DNA of 64,000 nt from an uncultured Muribaculaceae bacterium (GTDB taxonomy: Bacteria; Bacteroidota; Bacteroidia; Bacteroidales; Muribaculaceae). Both the position numbers and the translations under genes were made by a program. Location of the stretch: the NCBI GenBank assembly GCA_944320595.1, contig CALUIB010000005.1, positions 79,061-143,060 on the forward strand, written 5' to 3'. The notes beneath the pieces are model-generated. The model made no database searches and was not told the origin of the DNA. It was given only the letters and a program-made list of their open reading frames with translations. Below are positions 53,905-61,322 of this stretch, one piece after another. The first letter of the stretch is position 1; each line of letters begins with the position of its first letter.

Positions 53905-53979
53905 GCCCAGGCGGCTCGGCAAATGCGCAAAAATCAGCTTGCTGTTTTTTGCATTTGCGCTCGCCTTGCACTAACTTTG
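53905..53979 (+). repeat. Hairpin-promoter repeat, copy 3
   Basis: This is the same family as 6043-6193 but in plus orientation. A stem made of CAAATGCGCAAAAATCAGC and GCTGTTTTTTGCATTTG is followed by the tail GCTCGCCTTGCAC and TAACTTTG. Aligned to copy 2 (reverse complemented) about three quarters of positions agree. Confidence 0.82.
53948..53979 (+). promoter_or_regulatory. Promoter in repeat copy 3, ahead of the ECF sigma operon
   Basis: TTTG (53948-53951), exactly 20 nt, then TAACTTTG (53972-53979). The sigma factor ATG is 84 nt downstream of the -7 box. The match is as good as the ribosomal block promoter. Confidence 0.72.
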
Positions 53980-54062
53980 CCCACAAATGTGGCGACTTCG
54001 CGCCGACAGGAAAATATCGAGCAAAAAATTTGGTAAAAAACTGACATAAAATTGTCATTTTT

Positions 54063-54680
54063 ATGAAAGAGGCCATAAAGTGGTGCGACATAGTGGAGGG
54101 TCGTGAGGCGGCATACAATGATTTGTATGACTGCTACAGCGACTTGCTTTATGGCTACGGCATGAAAATCATTGCCGACGAGGCGGCGGTGATGGACGCG
54201 ATACAGACGCTGTTCATGAATATTTTCGAGAAACGCAAGTCGCTATCTGCACCCAATTCCATAGCCGCTTACTTGTGCCGGGCATTGAAGAACCTGCTCA
54301 TCAATGAGATGCAAAGTGCCACCACCCGCAACACTTGCAAATGGGACGACGAGGAGGCGGCCGCCGACTACGACTTCGACCTACAGCCCGATGCCGAAAG
54401 CGCAATAATTGCCAACGAGAGCAACAACGAGAGGTTCAGAGTATTCAAGGAGGAACTTGGAAAACTAAGCCGCCAACAGCGCGAGATATTGTACTTGCGA
54501 TACTATAAGGGCCTTGCCATAGAGGAAGTGGCCGAAATACTGGCGGTGAGCAAGCGAACGGTGTATAACACGTCGAACAATGCCCTTACCCGGCTGCGCG
54601 AGAACAAGGTGCTTGCACGGTACTTCGGCGAGGCGGCAATAGCGTTTCTGTTGAGTATAAAGGAGTTTTACATTATATAA
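54063..54680 (+). CDS. ECF-type RNA polymerase sigma-70 factor
   Basis: This 205-residue sigma factor has region 2 (AYNDLYDCYSDLLYGYGMKI, DAIQTLFMNIFEKRKSL) and region 4 (KLSRQQREILYLRYYKGLAI, then EEVAEILAVSKRTVYNTSNN). It belongs to the large FecI-like group of Bacteroidales paired with FecR anti-sigma factors. The anti-sigma gene follows 19 nt downstream. The operon promoter lies in repeat copy 3, so basal transcription appears to come from the housekeeping sigma factor. Confidence 0.95.
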   Translation: MKEAIKWCDIVEGREAAYNDLYDCYSDLLYGYGMKIIADEAAVMDAIQTLFMNIFEKRKSLSAPNSIAAYLCRALKNLLINEMQSATTRNTCKWDDEEAAADYDFDLQPDAESAIIANESNNERFRVFKEELGKLSRQQREILYLRYYKGLAIEEVAEILAVSKRTVYNTSNNALTRLRENKVLARYFGEAAIAFLLSIKEFYII

Positions 54681-54699
54681 TAAGAGACTATCACGCAGA

Positions 54700-55644
54700 A
54701 TGGACATTGAAAAAATCGACATCGGCAGTTTTCCCTTGAAACATGAAGTGTTTGCAAGGAAGCGCGAGCTGGGCGAGGCAATTGCCCGGCAAAGGGCGGC
54801 CATGCGCCGCGCCGAGCAGGCCGCAGCCCGACACCGCCGCAGAAGGATGGCTACGGGCTGGATAGTAGCCGTGTCGGTTGCCGCAGTGGTGGCGGCTGCC
54901 GTGTTCATGCTTAGGGTGGCCACCATAGCCACAGGGGGGCAGACGCAGCAAGTGGTGCTGCCATGCGGCTCCACGGTCGTGGTATATGCCCATAGCGAGG
55001 TTTCCTACAGGCCACACTTGTGGGGCATCATGGGGAGGACGGTTAACCTGCTCCACGGAGCGGCCTGTTTCTCGGTGGAGGAAGGTAAACGGTTCAAAGT
55101 AGAAACAGCAGAGGGCGACGTAACGGTGACAGGCACGGAGTTCAAGGTGAAATCAAGCCAAGGCTGCCTTGAAGTGGAATGCTTCGAGGGCAGCGTGATG
55201 GTGGAACCTGCCAGTGCAACGTCACAGAGCGAGGCAATAACGCTTGAGGCCGGTGAAGAAGCGGTGGTCAAGGACGGTAAGGCCGAAAAGACTGCAATGG
55301 CCGACACCAAGCAGGACGAGACTCCCATGCCGAAAACCAGTGAAGATGGAGCCGCCGACACTGGCGAGGACGAAAAGGCAGCAATGGCCGCCGACACTAA
55401 TGCCCACAACGACTATAACAAAATAATCAATTTCAAAAACGCGCCCCTGTCCGAGGTAGCGACCACGATGGAACGCATATTCAACATAACGGTAACGGAC
55501 AAGGACTTGTGCGAGGGCTTGGCTTATACAGGCATTTTCGATTGCGGCGACATGGCCTTGACGCTCGAAGTAGTGTTCACCTCATGCGGACTTGATTACA
55601 CCGTCGGTGACAACGGAGAAGTGTCGTTGAGTAAAATAGAATGA
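54700..55644 (+). CDS. FecR-family anti-sigma factor
   Basis: This 314-residue inner membrane protein has a cytoplasmic basic N-terminal part of 50 residues and one transmembrane helix at 53-71 (GWIVAVSVAAVVAAAVFML). A periplasmic FecR domain follows (VVLPCGSTVVVYAHSEVSYR, FKVETAEGDVTVTGTEFKVK). After an Ala/Glu/Asp-rich linker comes a C-terminal DUF4974-like domain (IINFKNAPLSEVATTMERIF), which is related to STN. It should hold the sigma factor inactive until a periplasmic signal arrives. It ends 7 nt before the next gene. Confidence 0.95.
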   Translation: MDIEKIDIGSFPLKHEVFARKRELGEAIARQRAAMRRAEQAAARHRRRRMATGWIVAVSVAAVVAAAVFMLRVATIATGGQTQQVVLPCGSTVVVYAHSEVSYRPHLWGIMGRTVNLLHGAACFSVEEGKRFKVETAEGDVTVTGTEFKVKSSQGCLEVECFEGSVMVEPASATSQSEAITLEAGEEAVVKDGKAEKTAMADTKQDETPMPKTSEDGAADTGEDEKAAMAADTNAHNDYNKIINFKNAPLSEVATTMERIFNITVTDKDLCEGLAYTGIFDCGDMALTLEVVFTSCGLDYTVGDNGEVSLSKIE

Positions 55645-55651
55645 AAACACA

Positions 55652-56575
55652 ATGATGAAACAACTGATTGTAGCAACCCTGTTGTCCCTATTCTACGTAA
55701 TGGCAGCGCAAGCCGCAATTCCACTGACCGAGGCAATAGAGCATATTGCAAACGAATATAGCATAACTGTGTCGTACTGCCCCTCACTTACCGACAGTGC
55801 GGCAGTAACACGCAAGTCGTGCGGCGACAGTGCCGACGAATGCCTACGGGAATTGCTGCGCGACACCGATTTCGACTACACTAGCATCGACTGCACGTGT
55901 TATTACGTGTGGCCGAGCCGGGAGAAGATTGCCGCGCGCAAGGAATACATGGAAAAGCTACGCCGCCAGCGCGAAGAACGACTCATGGCGGCAAAGCCGG
56001 GCGCACTGATTGTGCCACAGCCGGGAGTTTCCCCTTCACCCACCGACATATATGTGGGCAACAGACAAACCAAGCCTGCATGGCCTTTATTTTCGCTAAA
56101 GACCAACGCATTGCTGCTGGCTGCAATGTCACCAAATATTGCGGTTGAAACAAGGCTTGGCAAGTGCGTCACTGTGGAAGTGCCTGTCAACTTCAGTATG
56201 TGGACTTTGGGTGATTGCAGGCTCGACTACGTGGCCGTTTTTCCGACAGTTAAATACTGGGTTGGTGGCGAGGCATTCAGGAACGATTATATAGGAGCCT
56301 ACGTCGGGTATGCGCGGTTTGACATCGGCGGCATAAAACCGCTTGGTGGCACCCTTGAAGATTACTATTATGCCGGCGACTTGTATTCGGCCGGCTTGGT
56401 TTACGGCCACCGCTTTACGCTAAGTCGGCACTTCGCACTTGAGGCCGAAGTGGGAGTGGGCTATGTATATACGTCATACACCCAAACGCCCCTAAACAGG
56501 AACACGCCACAAAGCCACGACAAGCACAAGTGGAGCCTCACACGCCTGGCCCTGAACGTGTGCTACACATATTGA
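55652..56575 (+). CDS. STN-like domain fused to DUF3575 outer membrane barrel
   Basis: The 307-residue protein starts with a signal peptide (MMKQLIVATLLSLFYVMAAQ). Residues ~25-85 look like an STN domain (PLTEAIEHIANEYSITVSYC, CLRELLRDTDFDYTSIDCTC), the part that in FecA-type receptors touches FecR. A charged helix and Pro-rich linker follow. The rest is a DUF3575-type barrel (FSLKTNALLLAAMSPNIAVE ... VYTSYTQTPLNRNTPQS ... RLALNVCYTY). It is co-transcribed with the sigma/anti-sigma pair, so it is a candidate sensor in place of a TonB receptor. Confidence 0.82.
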   Translation: MMKQLIVATLLSLFYVMAAQAAIPLTEAIEHIANEYSITVSYCPSLTDSAAVTRKSCGDSADECLRELLRDTDFDYTSIDCTCYYVWPSREKIAARKEYMEKLRRQREERLMAAKPGALIVPQPGVSPSPTDIYVGNRQTKPAWPLFSLKTNALLLAAMSPNIAVETRLGKCVTVEVPVNFSMWTLGDCRLDYVAVFPTVKYWVGGEAFRNDYIGAYVGYARFDIGGIKPLGGTLEDYYYAGDLYSAGLVYGHRFTLSRHFALEAEVGVGYVYTSYTQTPLNRNTPQSHDKHKWSLTRLALNVCYTY

Positions 56576-56615
56576 CCTTATCCGCCGCCTGCAACAAGTA
56601 TATGGCACAATGATT

Positions 56616-56681
56616 ACTAATGTGGAAATGAACATTGCACACCCTTTTATGGAAGGGAATGGCCGTGCCACCCGCACATAA
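56616..56681 (+). pseudogene. Fragment of a Fic-domain protein gene (active-site motif)
   Basis: A plus-strand frame reads VEMNIAHPFMEGNGRATRT and then stops. It contains the full Fic active-site motif H-P-F-x-E-G-N-G-R-x-x-R and the E-M-N-I-A lead-in typical of bacterial Fic AMP-transferases. Only about 22 codons remain; the helices that should flank the motif are missing on both sides. It lies in the gap between the barrel gene and the prs terminator. I read it as the relic of a deleted fic gene. Confidence 0.6.
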
Positions 56682-56730
56682 AAATTTTGCACCCCGGTAG
56701 TTGCCATTGTGGCAAGTGCCGGGGTGCAAA
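56681..56730 (-). terminator. Terminator of prs
   Basis: The arms TTTGCACCCCGG (56686-56697) and CCGGGGTGCAAA (56719-56730) are perfect. On the minus strand the stem is followed by ATTTTTATG. Confidence 0.85.
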
Positions 56731-56760
56731 GTATTCTTGAGGCTTGCGCCTATATATTCA

Positions 56761-57699
56761 TTACAGCAGGTATTGCGAGCTTATCGAGCGGTTTTCATGT
56801 ACGCGCTTGATGGTGTCGGCAAAGAGACCTGCGATGCTAAGTATGGTCACCTTGGGGCATTCCTTGTGGAACGGTATGCTGTTCGAGAAAATCATCTCGG
56901 TGAGTGCGCTGTCGGTCACGCGTTGCGATGCAGGGTCGCTCATTATGGCGTGTGAGGCAAGGGCGCGTACCGAGCGTGCGCCGTTTTCTTTCATAAGGTT
57001 GGCCGCGCGGCAGATGGTACCGGCGGTGTCAACCATGTCATCGACGAGGATTACATCCTTGTCGCGCACGTCGCCTATGATGGTCATGTTTTCCACCACG
57101 TTGGCCTTGATGCGCTGCTTGTGGCACAGCACGAGCGGCGTGTTCAGGTATTTGGCATAGTTGTTGGCTCTTTTGGCTCCACCCACGTCGGGCGACGCGA
57201 TAACCATGTTTTCGAGCTTGAGCGATTGAATGTAGGGGATGAAGCACGACGATGCATAAAGGTGGTCAACGGGCACGTTGAAAAAACCTTGTATCTGATC
57301 GGCATGCAAGTCCATGGTGATGAGGCGGTTGATGCCTGCCGTGCTGAGCAAGTCGGCTACAAGCTTCGATGCTATCGACACACGCGGCTTGTCCTTGCGG
57401 TCTTGGCGAGCCCAACCGAAGTAAGGCACCACGGCGATTATCGACTTGGCCGACGCGCGTTTGGCAGCATCGACCATCAGGAGTAGTTCCATCAGGTTGT
57501 CACTGTTCGGGAACGTCGATTGGATGAGATACACCTCGCAACCGCGGATTGACTCTTCAAACGACACTTCAAACTCACCATCGGCAAAGTGCTGGATGTT
57601 CATTTGGCCTAACTCAACGCCAAGGTTCTGGCAGATTTCCTTTGCAAGGTACATGGAGTTTGTACCCGAGAAAATCTTGAATGGAGTTAAAGAATTCAT
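56761..57699 (-). CDS. prs: Ribose-phosphate pyrophosphokinase (PRPP synthetase)
   Basis: This 312-residue enzyme makes PRPP from ribose 5-phosphate and ATP. It shows the N-terminal FKIFSGTNSMYLAKEICQNL, the VPYFGWARQDRKDKPR flexible loop, the MDLHADQIQGFFNVPVDHLY metal site and the PRPP-binding KDVILVDDMVDTAGTICRAA. ATG 57699 gives the usual N-terminus; an ATG 14 codons upstream lies at the promoter. A TAACTTTG box (minus, 57746-57739) precedes it. Confidence 0.98.
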   Translation of the reverse strand: MNSLTPFKIFSGTNSMYLAKEICQNLGVELGQMNIQHFADGEFEVSFEESIRGCEVYLIQSTFPNSDNLMELLLMVDAAKRASAKSIIAVVPYFGWARQDRKDKPRVSIASKLVADLLSTAGINRLITMDLHADQIQGFFNVPVDHLYASSCFIPYIQSLKLENMVIASPDVGGAKRANNYAKYLNTPLVLCHKQRIKANVVENMTIIGDVRDKDVILVDDMVDTAGTICRAANLMKENGARSVRALASHAIMSDPASQRVTDSALTEMIFSNSIPFHKECPKVTILSIAGLFADTIKRVHENRSISSQYLL

Positions 57700-57753
57700 A
57701 AGTTTTTTTATAATAAAGGGCTTGTGAAAAAACTGGTGCAAAGTTAATATTAT

Positions 57754-59478
57754 TTAATCGTTTTCAGGCTCTTTGCCCTCAACTTTTTTATCGCCGTCGG
57801 TTTCTATCGGGAGCAGTTTCCATATCACCGCGCCATTGGCCGGGATGTCGGTGCCAAAAGGTGAGCCAATTGCGAAATGGCAGTCGCGCGAGTGGCCTGC
57901 CAGCAGCTCGCTGCCGTGGTAGCGGCCCTGCTTTATCTTCAGGCACGAGAATGCCAAAGGCGGCACGTCGAGGCTTATGTGGCACGGCGTGTTGTCGAAG
58001 TTGACGGCAATGAGCAGCACCTCGTTGCCGTAAGCTCGCAAGTAGGCATACTGGCGATGTGGGTTGAGGTTGCCATAGTTGACATACATCAAGTCGAAGA
58101 ACGAGCCGTCGCTCACCGCCTTTTCGCGGTTGCATATCGACAATATCCGTGCGTATGTGCTGCGCAGCCTTATCTCGAATTGCGACAGATGCTCCTCGTT
58201 GCACTTGCCGTGGTTATACCAGCGGCGTACCGTCGGTATGCTCCAATAGTCGAATATGGTAGTACGTCCGTCACGCCCACTGTAGCCCTCGGCATCGATG
58301 GCCCGCTCGCCAAGTTCCTGCCCTGCATATATCATCATTGCGCCGCGGTTGATGGTGGCGCACACCACAAGCGACGGCACCACAAGGGCGGCATTACCGG
58401 CATATTCCCATGAGGCAAACCGCTGTTCGTCGTGGTTCTCAAGGAAGTTGAGCATGTGGTCGCTTATCCCGTCCACCGTCTGCCAGCAATTGGTGAGCGT
58501 GGCGGCCGATGCGTTGTGGCACTGTATGTTGCGCAGCGTGTCGTATAGCGTCACCTTGTCATACAGGTAGTCAAACTTGCCGTTATACAAGTAGTCGCGG
58601 TACAGACCCACGTCGTATATCTCGGCTATGAACAGTATGTTGGGGTATTTCTCCTTTACTTGAGGTATCGCCCACTTCCAAAATTGCACCGGCACCATGT
58701 GTACCATGTCGCAGCGGAACGCGTCGATGCCCTTCGATGCCCAGTAGCGCAGGAAGTGCAGCATCTTGAACCACGTGTTAGGGATGGGGTCGAAGTGCTC
58801 GGTGTGGTCGCCGTAGTCGCGCCCGTAGTTTATCTTTATGGTCTCGTACCAGTCGTTTTTCGATGGGAATGCCGTGAAACAGTCGTTGCCCGTTGCCTTG
58901 GCCGGAAATTCTATATAAGAGTCCTTGCCTTCGCCCAGGAACACATCGTGGGGCATGAATTGCTGCCGGGGAATGTAATAAAAGTTGTTGTTGGGGTCGA
59001 AGTGCTTGGTGCGATCGTCATCGGCACCCAAGTCCTCGATGCCAGCAGGCTTAACGTCGCTGTGGTACTGGCGCGCCACATGGTTAGGCACAAAGTCGAT
59101 TACCACCTTCAACCCGGCGTTGTGGGTGCGCTTCACCAAAGCCTCAAACTCGGCCATGCGATTAGGCACATCGACGGCAATGTCGGGGTCGATGTCGTAA
59201 TAGTCCTTGATGGCGTATGGCGAACCGGCCTTTCCCTTCACTATGTGCGGATTGTCGCGAGTGATGCCATATTGCGAGTAATCGGTGGTGGTGGCGTGTT
59301 CTATCACTCCCGTGTACCACACATGGGTGACCCCCAGCGCACGTATCGAGTCGAGCACCCGACCGGTGATGTCGTTCATCTTTCCCACGCCGTTCTGTTC
59401 GATTGTGCCATAATGCACGCACGACGAGCATTGGTTAGTAAACAGGCGAGGCAGCAGTTGGTATATTACAGGTTTCAT
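57754..59478 (-). CDS. GH13 alpha-amylase family glycoside hydrolase, cytoplasmic
   Basis: The 574-residue protein lacks a signal peptide. It has the GH13 TIM barrel with region I VVIDFVPNHVAR, the nucleophile aspartate in GIDAFRCDMVHM (near residue 254), the acid/base glutamate in LFIAEIYDVG (near 284) and the third aspartate in FLENHDEQRF (near 347). A beta domain closes the C-terminus. It probably processes internal glycogen or imported maltooligosaccharides. It follows the patatin gene by 9 nt in reverse order (patatin gene is downstream). Confidence 0.93.
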   Translation of the reverse strand: MKPVIYQLLPRLFTNQCSSCVHYGTIEQNGVGKMNDITGRVLDSIRALGVTHVWYTGVIEHATTTDYSQYGITRDNPHIVKGKAGSPYAIKDYYDIDPDIAVDVPNRMAEFEALVKRTHNAGLKVVIDFVPNHVARQYHSDVKPAGIEDLGADDDRTKHFDPNNNFYYIPRQQFMPHDVFLGEGKDSYIEFPAKATGNDCFTAFPSKNDWYETIKINYGRDYGDHTEHFDPIPNTWFKMLHFLRYWASKGIDAFRCDMVHMVPVQFWKWAIPQVKEKYPNILFIAEIYDVGLYRDYLYNGKFDYLYDKVTLYDTLRNIQCHNASAATLTNCWQTVDGISDHMLNFLENHDEQRFASWEYAGNAALVVPSLVVCATINRGAMMIYAGQELGERAIDAEGYSGRDGRTTIFDYWSIPTVRRWYNHGKCNEEHLSQFEIRLRSTYARILSICNREKAVSDGSFFDLMYVNYGNLNPHRQYAYLRAYGNEVLLIAVNFDNTPCHISLDVPPLAFSCLKIKQGRYHGSELLAGHSRDCHFAIGSPFGTDIPANGAVIWKLLPIETDGDKKVEGKEPEND

Positions 59479-59487
59479 GATTTGGTG

Positions 59488-60306
59488 TTATTCTCTATTG
59501 TTTGCGTTGTTGTCAGTCTGTTTCACAAAATCCTTCATGACAGCCATTGCTTCGTCATACCCCGATTTTATGATTTTATTTTTAGGTTTTATGTTGAACA
59601 CATTAAGCTCGCTTATGCCATGCGGCTGTATGGCTATGTCGCACAGCGCGATGTCTTCGCGGGCATTGCCGCGCGACATTATGTCGTATGACCGCGACGC
59701 AATGTCGAGCAGCGTGTTGCGGTACTTGGTGCCTGGCATGGGGCTCACGTTCACGCCCACCAGCACGTCGCACTTGTCGCGTATGGCCCAAGCGGGCAGA
59801 TTGCGCAGCACGCCGCCATCCACGTAGGTGGTGCCGCCGATTTTCACCGGCTGGAACACTATCGGTATGCTGCACGACGCAGTCACGCAGTCGCCGATGG
59901 GACCCTGCTCGAACGCCACAGGGCGGCAATTGTCGAAGTCGGTGGCACACACCACCGCCTTCAGCGGCAACTCCTCGATGCGCGTGGCGGCAATGCGCTT
60001 TTTCAGGAACTCCTTCAGCTTTGTAAGCTTCATGAACCCGTTCTTGGGAATGGCTATTTCGGCAAAGTCGCCCATCGACATTTCCCCGAAAGCCTGCGCT
60101 ATGTCGGCCGCCTTCATCCCAGAAGCCTTCATCACTGCCACGATGCTGCCCGCGCTCACCCCGGCCACGATGCTCGGCTCTATGCCCAGCTCCTCCAATG
60201 CCTGCAGCACGCCCAAATGGGCAAACCCACGTGCGCCCCCGCCGCTCAAGGCCAGGCCCACGCGCTTGTTGCCGAATATAGTTGCAGCATCACCGTCCAT
60301 ACCCAT
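59488..60306 (-). CDS. Patatin-like phospholipase (RssA type)
   Basis: This protein of about 272 residues has the patatin oxyanion loop SGGGARG (residues 21-27), the nucleophile elbow GVSAG (serine 51) and the dyad aspartate in TYVDGGVLRNLPAW. It should be a serine acyl hydrolase on lipids; the real substrate is unknown. ATG 60306 or 60300 is the likely start, since an upstream in-frame ATG adds 26 hydrophobic residues that overlap the rpmE promoter region. It is 9 nt upstream of the GH13 gene. Confidence 0.9.
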   Translation of the reverse strand: MGMDGDAATIFGNKRVGLALSGGGARGFAHLGVLQALEELGIEPSIVAGVSAGSIVAVMKASGMKAADIAQAFGEMSMGDFAEIAIPKNGFMKLTKLKEFLKKRIAATRIEELPLKAVVCATDFDNCRPVAFEQGPIGDCVTASCSIPIVFQPVKIGGTTYVDGGVLRNLPAWAIRDKCDVLVGVNVSPMPGTKYRNTLLDIASRSYDIMSRGNAREDIALCDIAIQPHGISELNVFNIKPKNKIIKSGYDEAMAVMKDFVKQTDNNANNRE

Positions 60307-60464
60307 GTCGCAAAATACACACGATAGCACAAATTTAATAATAAATAATGAGATGCGAGAAAAAGAACACACAGAAATATTCAACTATTTTGTTTCCAAG
60401 CCCCCCAACACGCACCCTGCGACACTATTTGCGGCCAAATCATGCAACTTACTGCAGAAAAATT

Positions 60465-60494
60465 TTTGTAATTGCCGAAATATGCGTAAATTTG
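60465..60494 (+). promoter_or_regulatory. Promoter of rpmE
   Basis: TTTG (60465-60468), 18 nt, then TAAATTTG (60487-60494), near consensus, with the ATG 74 nt downstream. Confidence 0.65.
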
Positions 60495-60568
60495 CAGGCC
60501 ATTGCAAAATCCACGCTACCAACGTGGTAATAACAGTAGTATCAAAACAATAAATAAAAGATAGCACA

Positions 60569-60826
60569 ATGAAAGAAGGTATTCATCCGAGTAACTACCG
60601 CGAAGTAGTATTCAAAGATATGTCGAATGGCGAAACATTCATCACTCGCTCGACTGTCGCTTCGAAGGAAACCATCGAAATTGATGGCGTGACTTACCCG
60701 TTGGTAAAGCTTGAAATCACAAGTTCGTCGCACCCCTACTTCACCGGCAAGCAAAAGCTGGTTGACACCGCAGGCCGCGTCGATAAGTTCATGCAACGTT
60801 ACGGCAACCGCAAGAAACAAGCCTAA
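60569..60826 (+). CDS. rpmE: 50S ribosomal protein L31, type B (zinc-free)
   Basis: This 85-residue L31 begins [20 protein letters not shown] and contains [20 protein letters not shown] and [11 protein letters not shown]. It has no cysteine, so it is the zinc-independent B paralogue. L31 bridges the subunits. It is followed by a strong terminator. It is monocistronic and far from the main ribosomal block. Confidence 0.98.
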   Translation: MKEGIHPSNYREVVFKDMSNGETFITRSTVASKETIEIDGVTYPLVKLEITSSSHPYFTGKQKLVDTAGRVDKFMQRYGNRKKQA

Positions 60827-60852
60827 ACAAAGGCAAACGGATAAAAAACGCT

Positions 60853-60889
60853 GCAAGCCCCGGCCGCCCCAAGAGCTGCCGGGGCTTGC
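60853..60889 (+). terminator. Terminator of rpmE
   Basis: The arms GCAAGCCCCGG and CCGGGGCTTGC are perfect with a 15-nt loop. The T-tract is weak. Confidence 0.75.
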
Positions 60890-60971
60890 CGTATCCACCC
60901 CCTCCTCAAGCAATAGGCAAGGATAACAGAATTTGCTTTTTGCTACCCGTTCCCTATTGTTAATTCCTAAA

Positions 60972-61073
60972 TCAAGCCGAGTGCCGTTTCTCCTTGTGCA
61001 GCTGAATATTCGACCAAATGCCAGCAACTACGGCAATGGCTATGAACACCGACAAAAACACTATAAGTTCCAT
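60972..61073 (-). CDS. Candidate membrane micro-protein (33 aa)
   Basis: From ATG 61073 the frame encodes MELIVFLSVFIAIAVVAGIW followed by SNIQLHKEKRHSA. It is one transmembrane helix with a basic C-terminal tail, the usual look of a small single-pass membrane protein. It begins 6 nt after the stop of another short minus-strand frame. No promoter box is evident. Confidence 0.45.
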   Translation of the reverse strand: MELIVFLSVFIAIAVVAGIWSNIQLHKEKRHSA

Positions 61074-61079
61074 ATCTGA

Positions 61080-61211
61080 TTATTTTTTGGATTTAGACAA
61101 TGCCATGAAAGACAATCCGACAAAAGCAAACACGATTACTGCTATCCCCCACCCGTTATGAACAATAATGATTGGTTCATCAATCTTGTAAATGAATTGG
61201 CGCAAGGGCAT
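61080..61211 (-). CDS. Candidate membrane micro-protein (43 aa)
   Basis: From ATG 61211 the frame reads MPLRQFIYKIDEPIIIVHNG and then WGIAVIVFAFVGLSFMALSK plus SKK. It has one hydrophobic helix near the C-terminus and is 6 nt upstream of the 33-residue frame, so they could be a pair. The 5' half is opposed by a plus-strand frame (61158-61322); at most one of the two is likely real. Confidence 0.35.
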   Translation of the reverse strand: MPLRQFIYKIDEPIIIVHNGWGIAVIVFAFVGLSFMALSKSKK

Positions 61212-61322
61212 AAAGTAATAGTGGAAGTAGATGCAGGAGATAACTTCAGAACCATTTACGTAAAATTTTTTGATGGCAGGGCTGCGCTATACTTTCGGCG
61301 CAGCCTTGCGCTTTTTCGTTAG
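61158..61322 (+). CDS. Candidate small protein (54 aa), alternative to minus-strand micro-ORF
   Basis: The frame reads MNNNDWFINLVNELAQGHKV, then IVEVDAGDNFRTIYVKFFDG and a basic end. Its composition is protein-like. However, the last codons coincide with a GGCTGCGC/GCGCAGCC hairpin and it overlaps the 3' end of the TonB receptor gene by 4 nt. No promoter box is visible. Confidence 0.3.
   Translation: MNNNDWFINLVNELAQGHKVIVEVDAGDNFRTIYVKFFDGRAALYFRRSLALFR
61282..61319 (+). terminator. Hairpin at the 3' end of the TonB receptor gene
   Basis: The arms GGCTGCGC and GCGCAGCC have a 10-nt loop. On the plus strand TTGCGCTTTTTCG follows; on the minus strand the T-rich stretch is further away (AAATTTTA). 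Its direction is uncertain. Confidence 0.5.
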
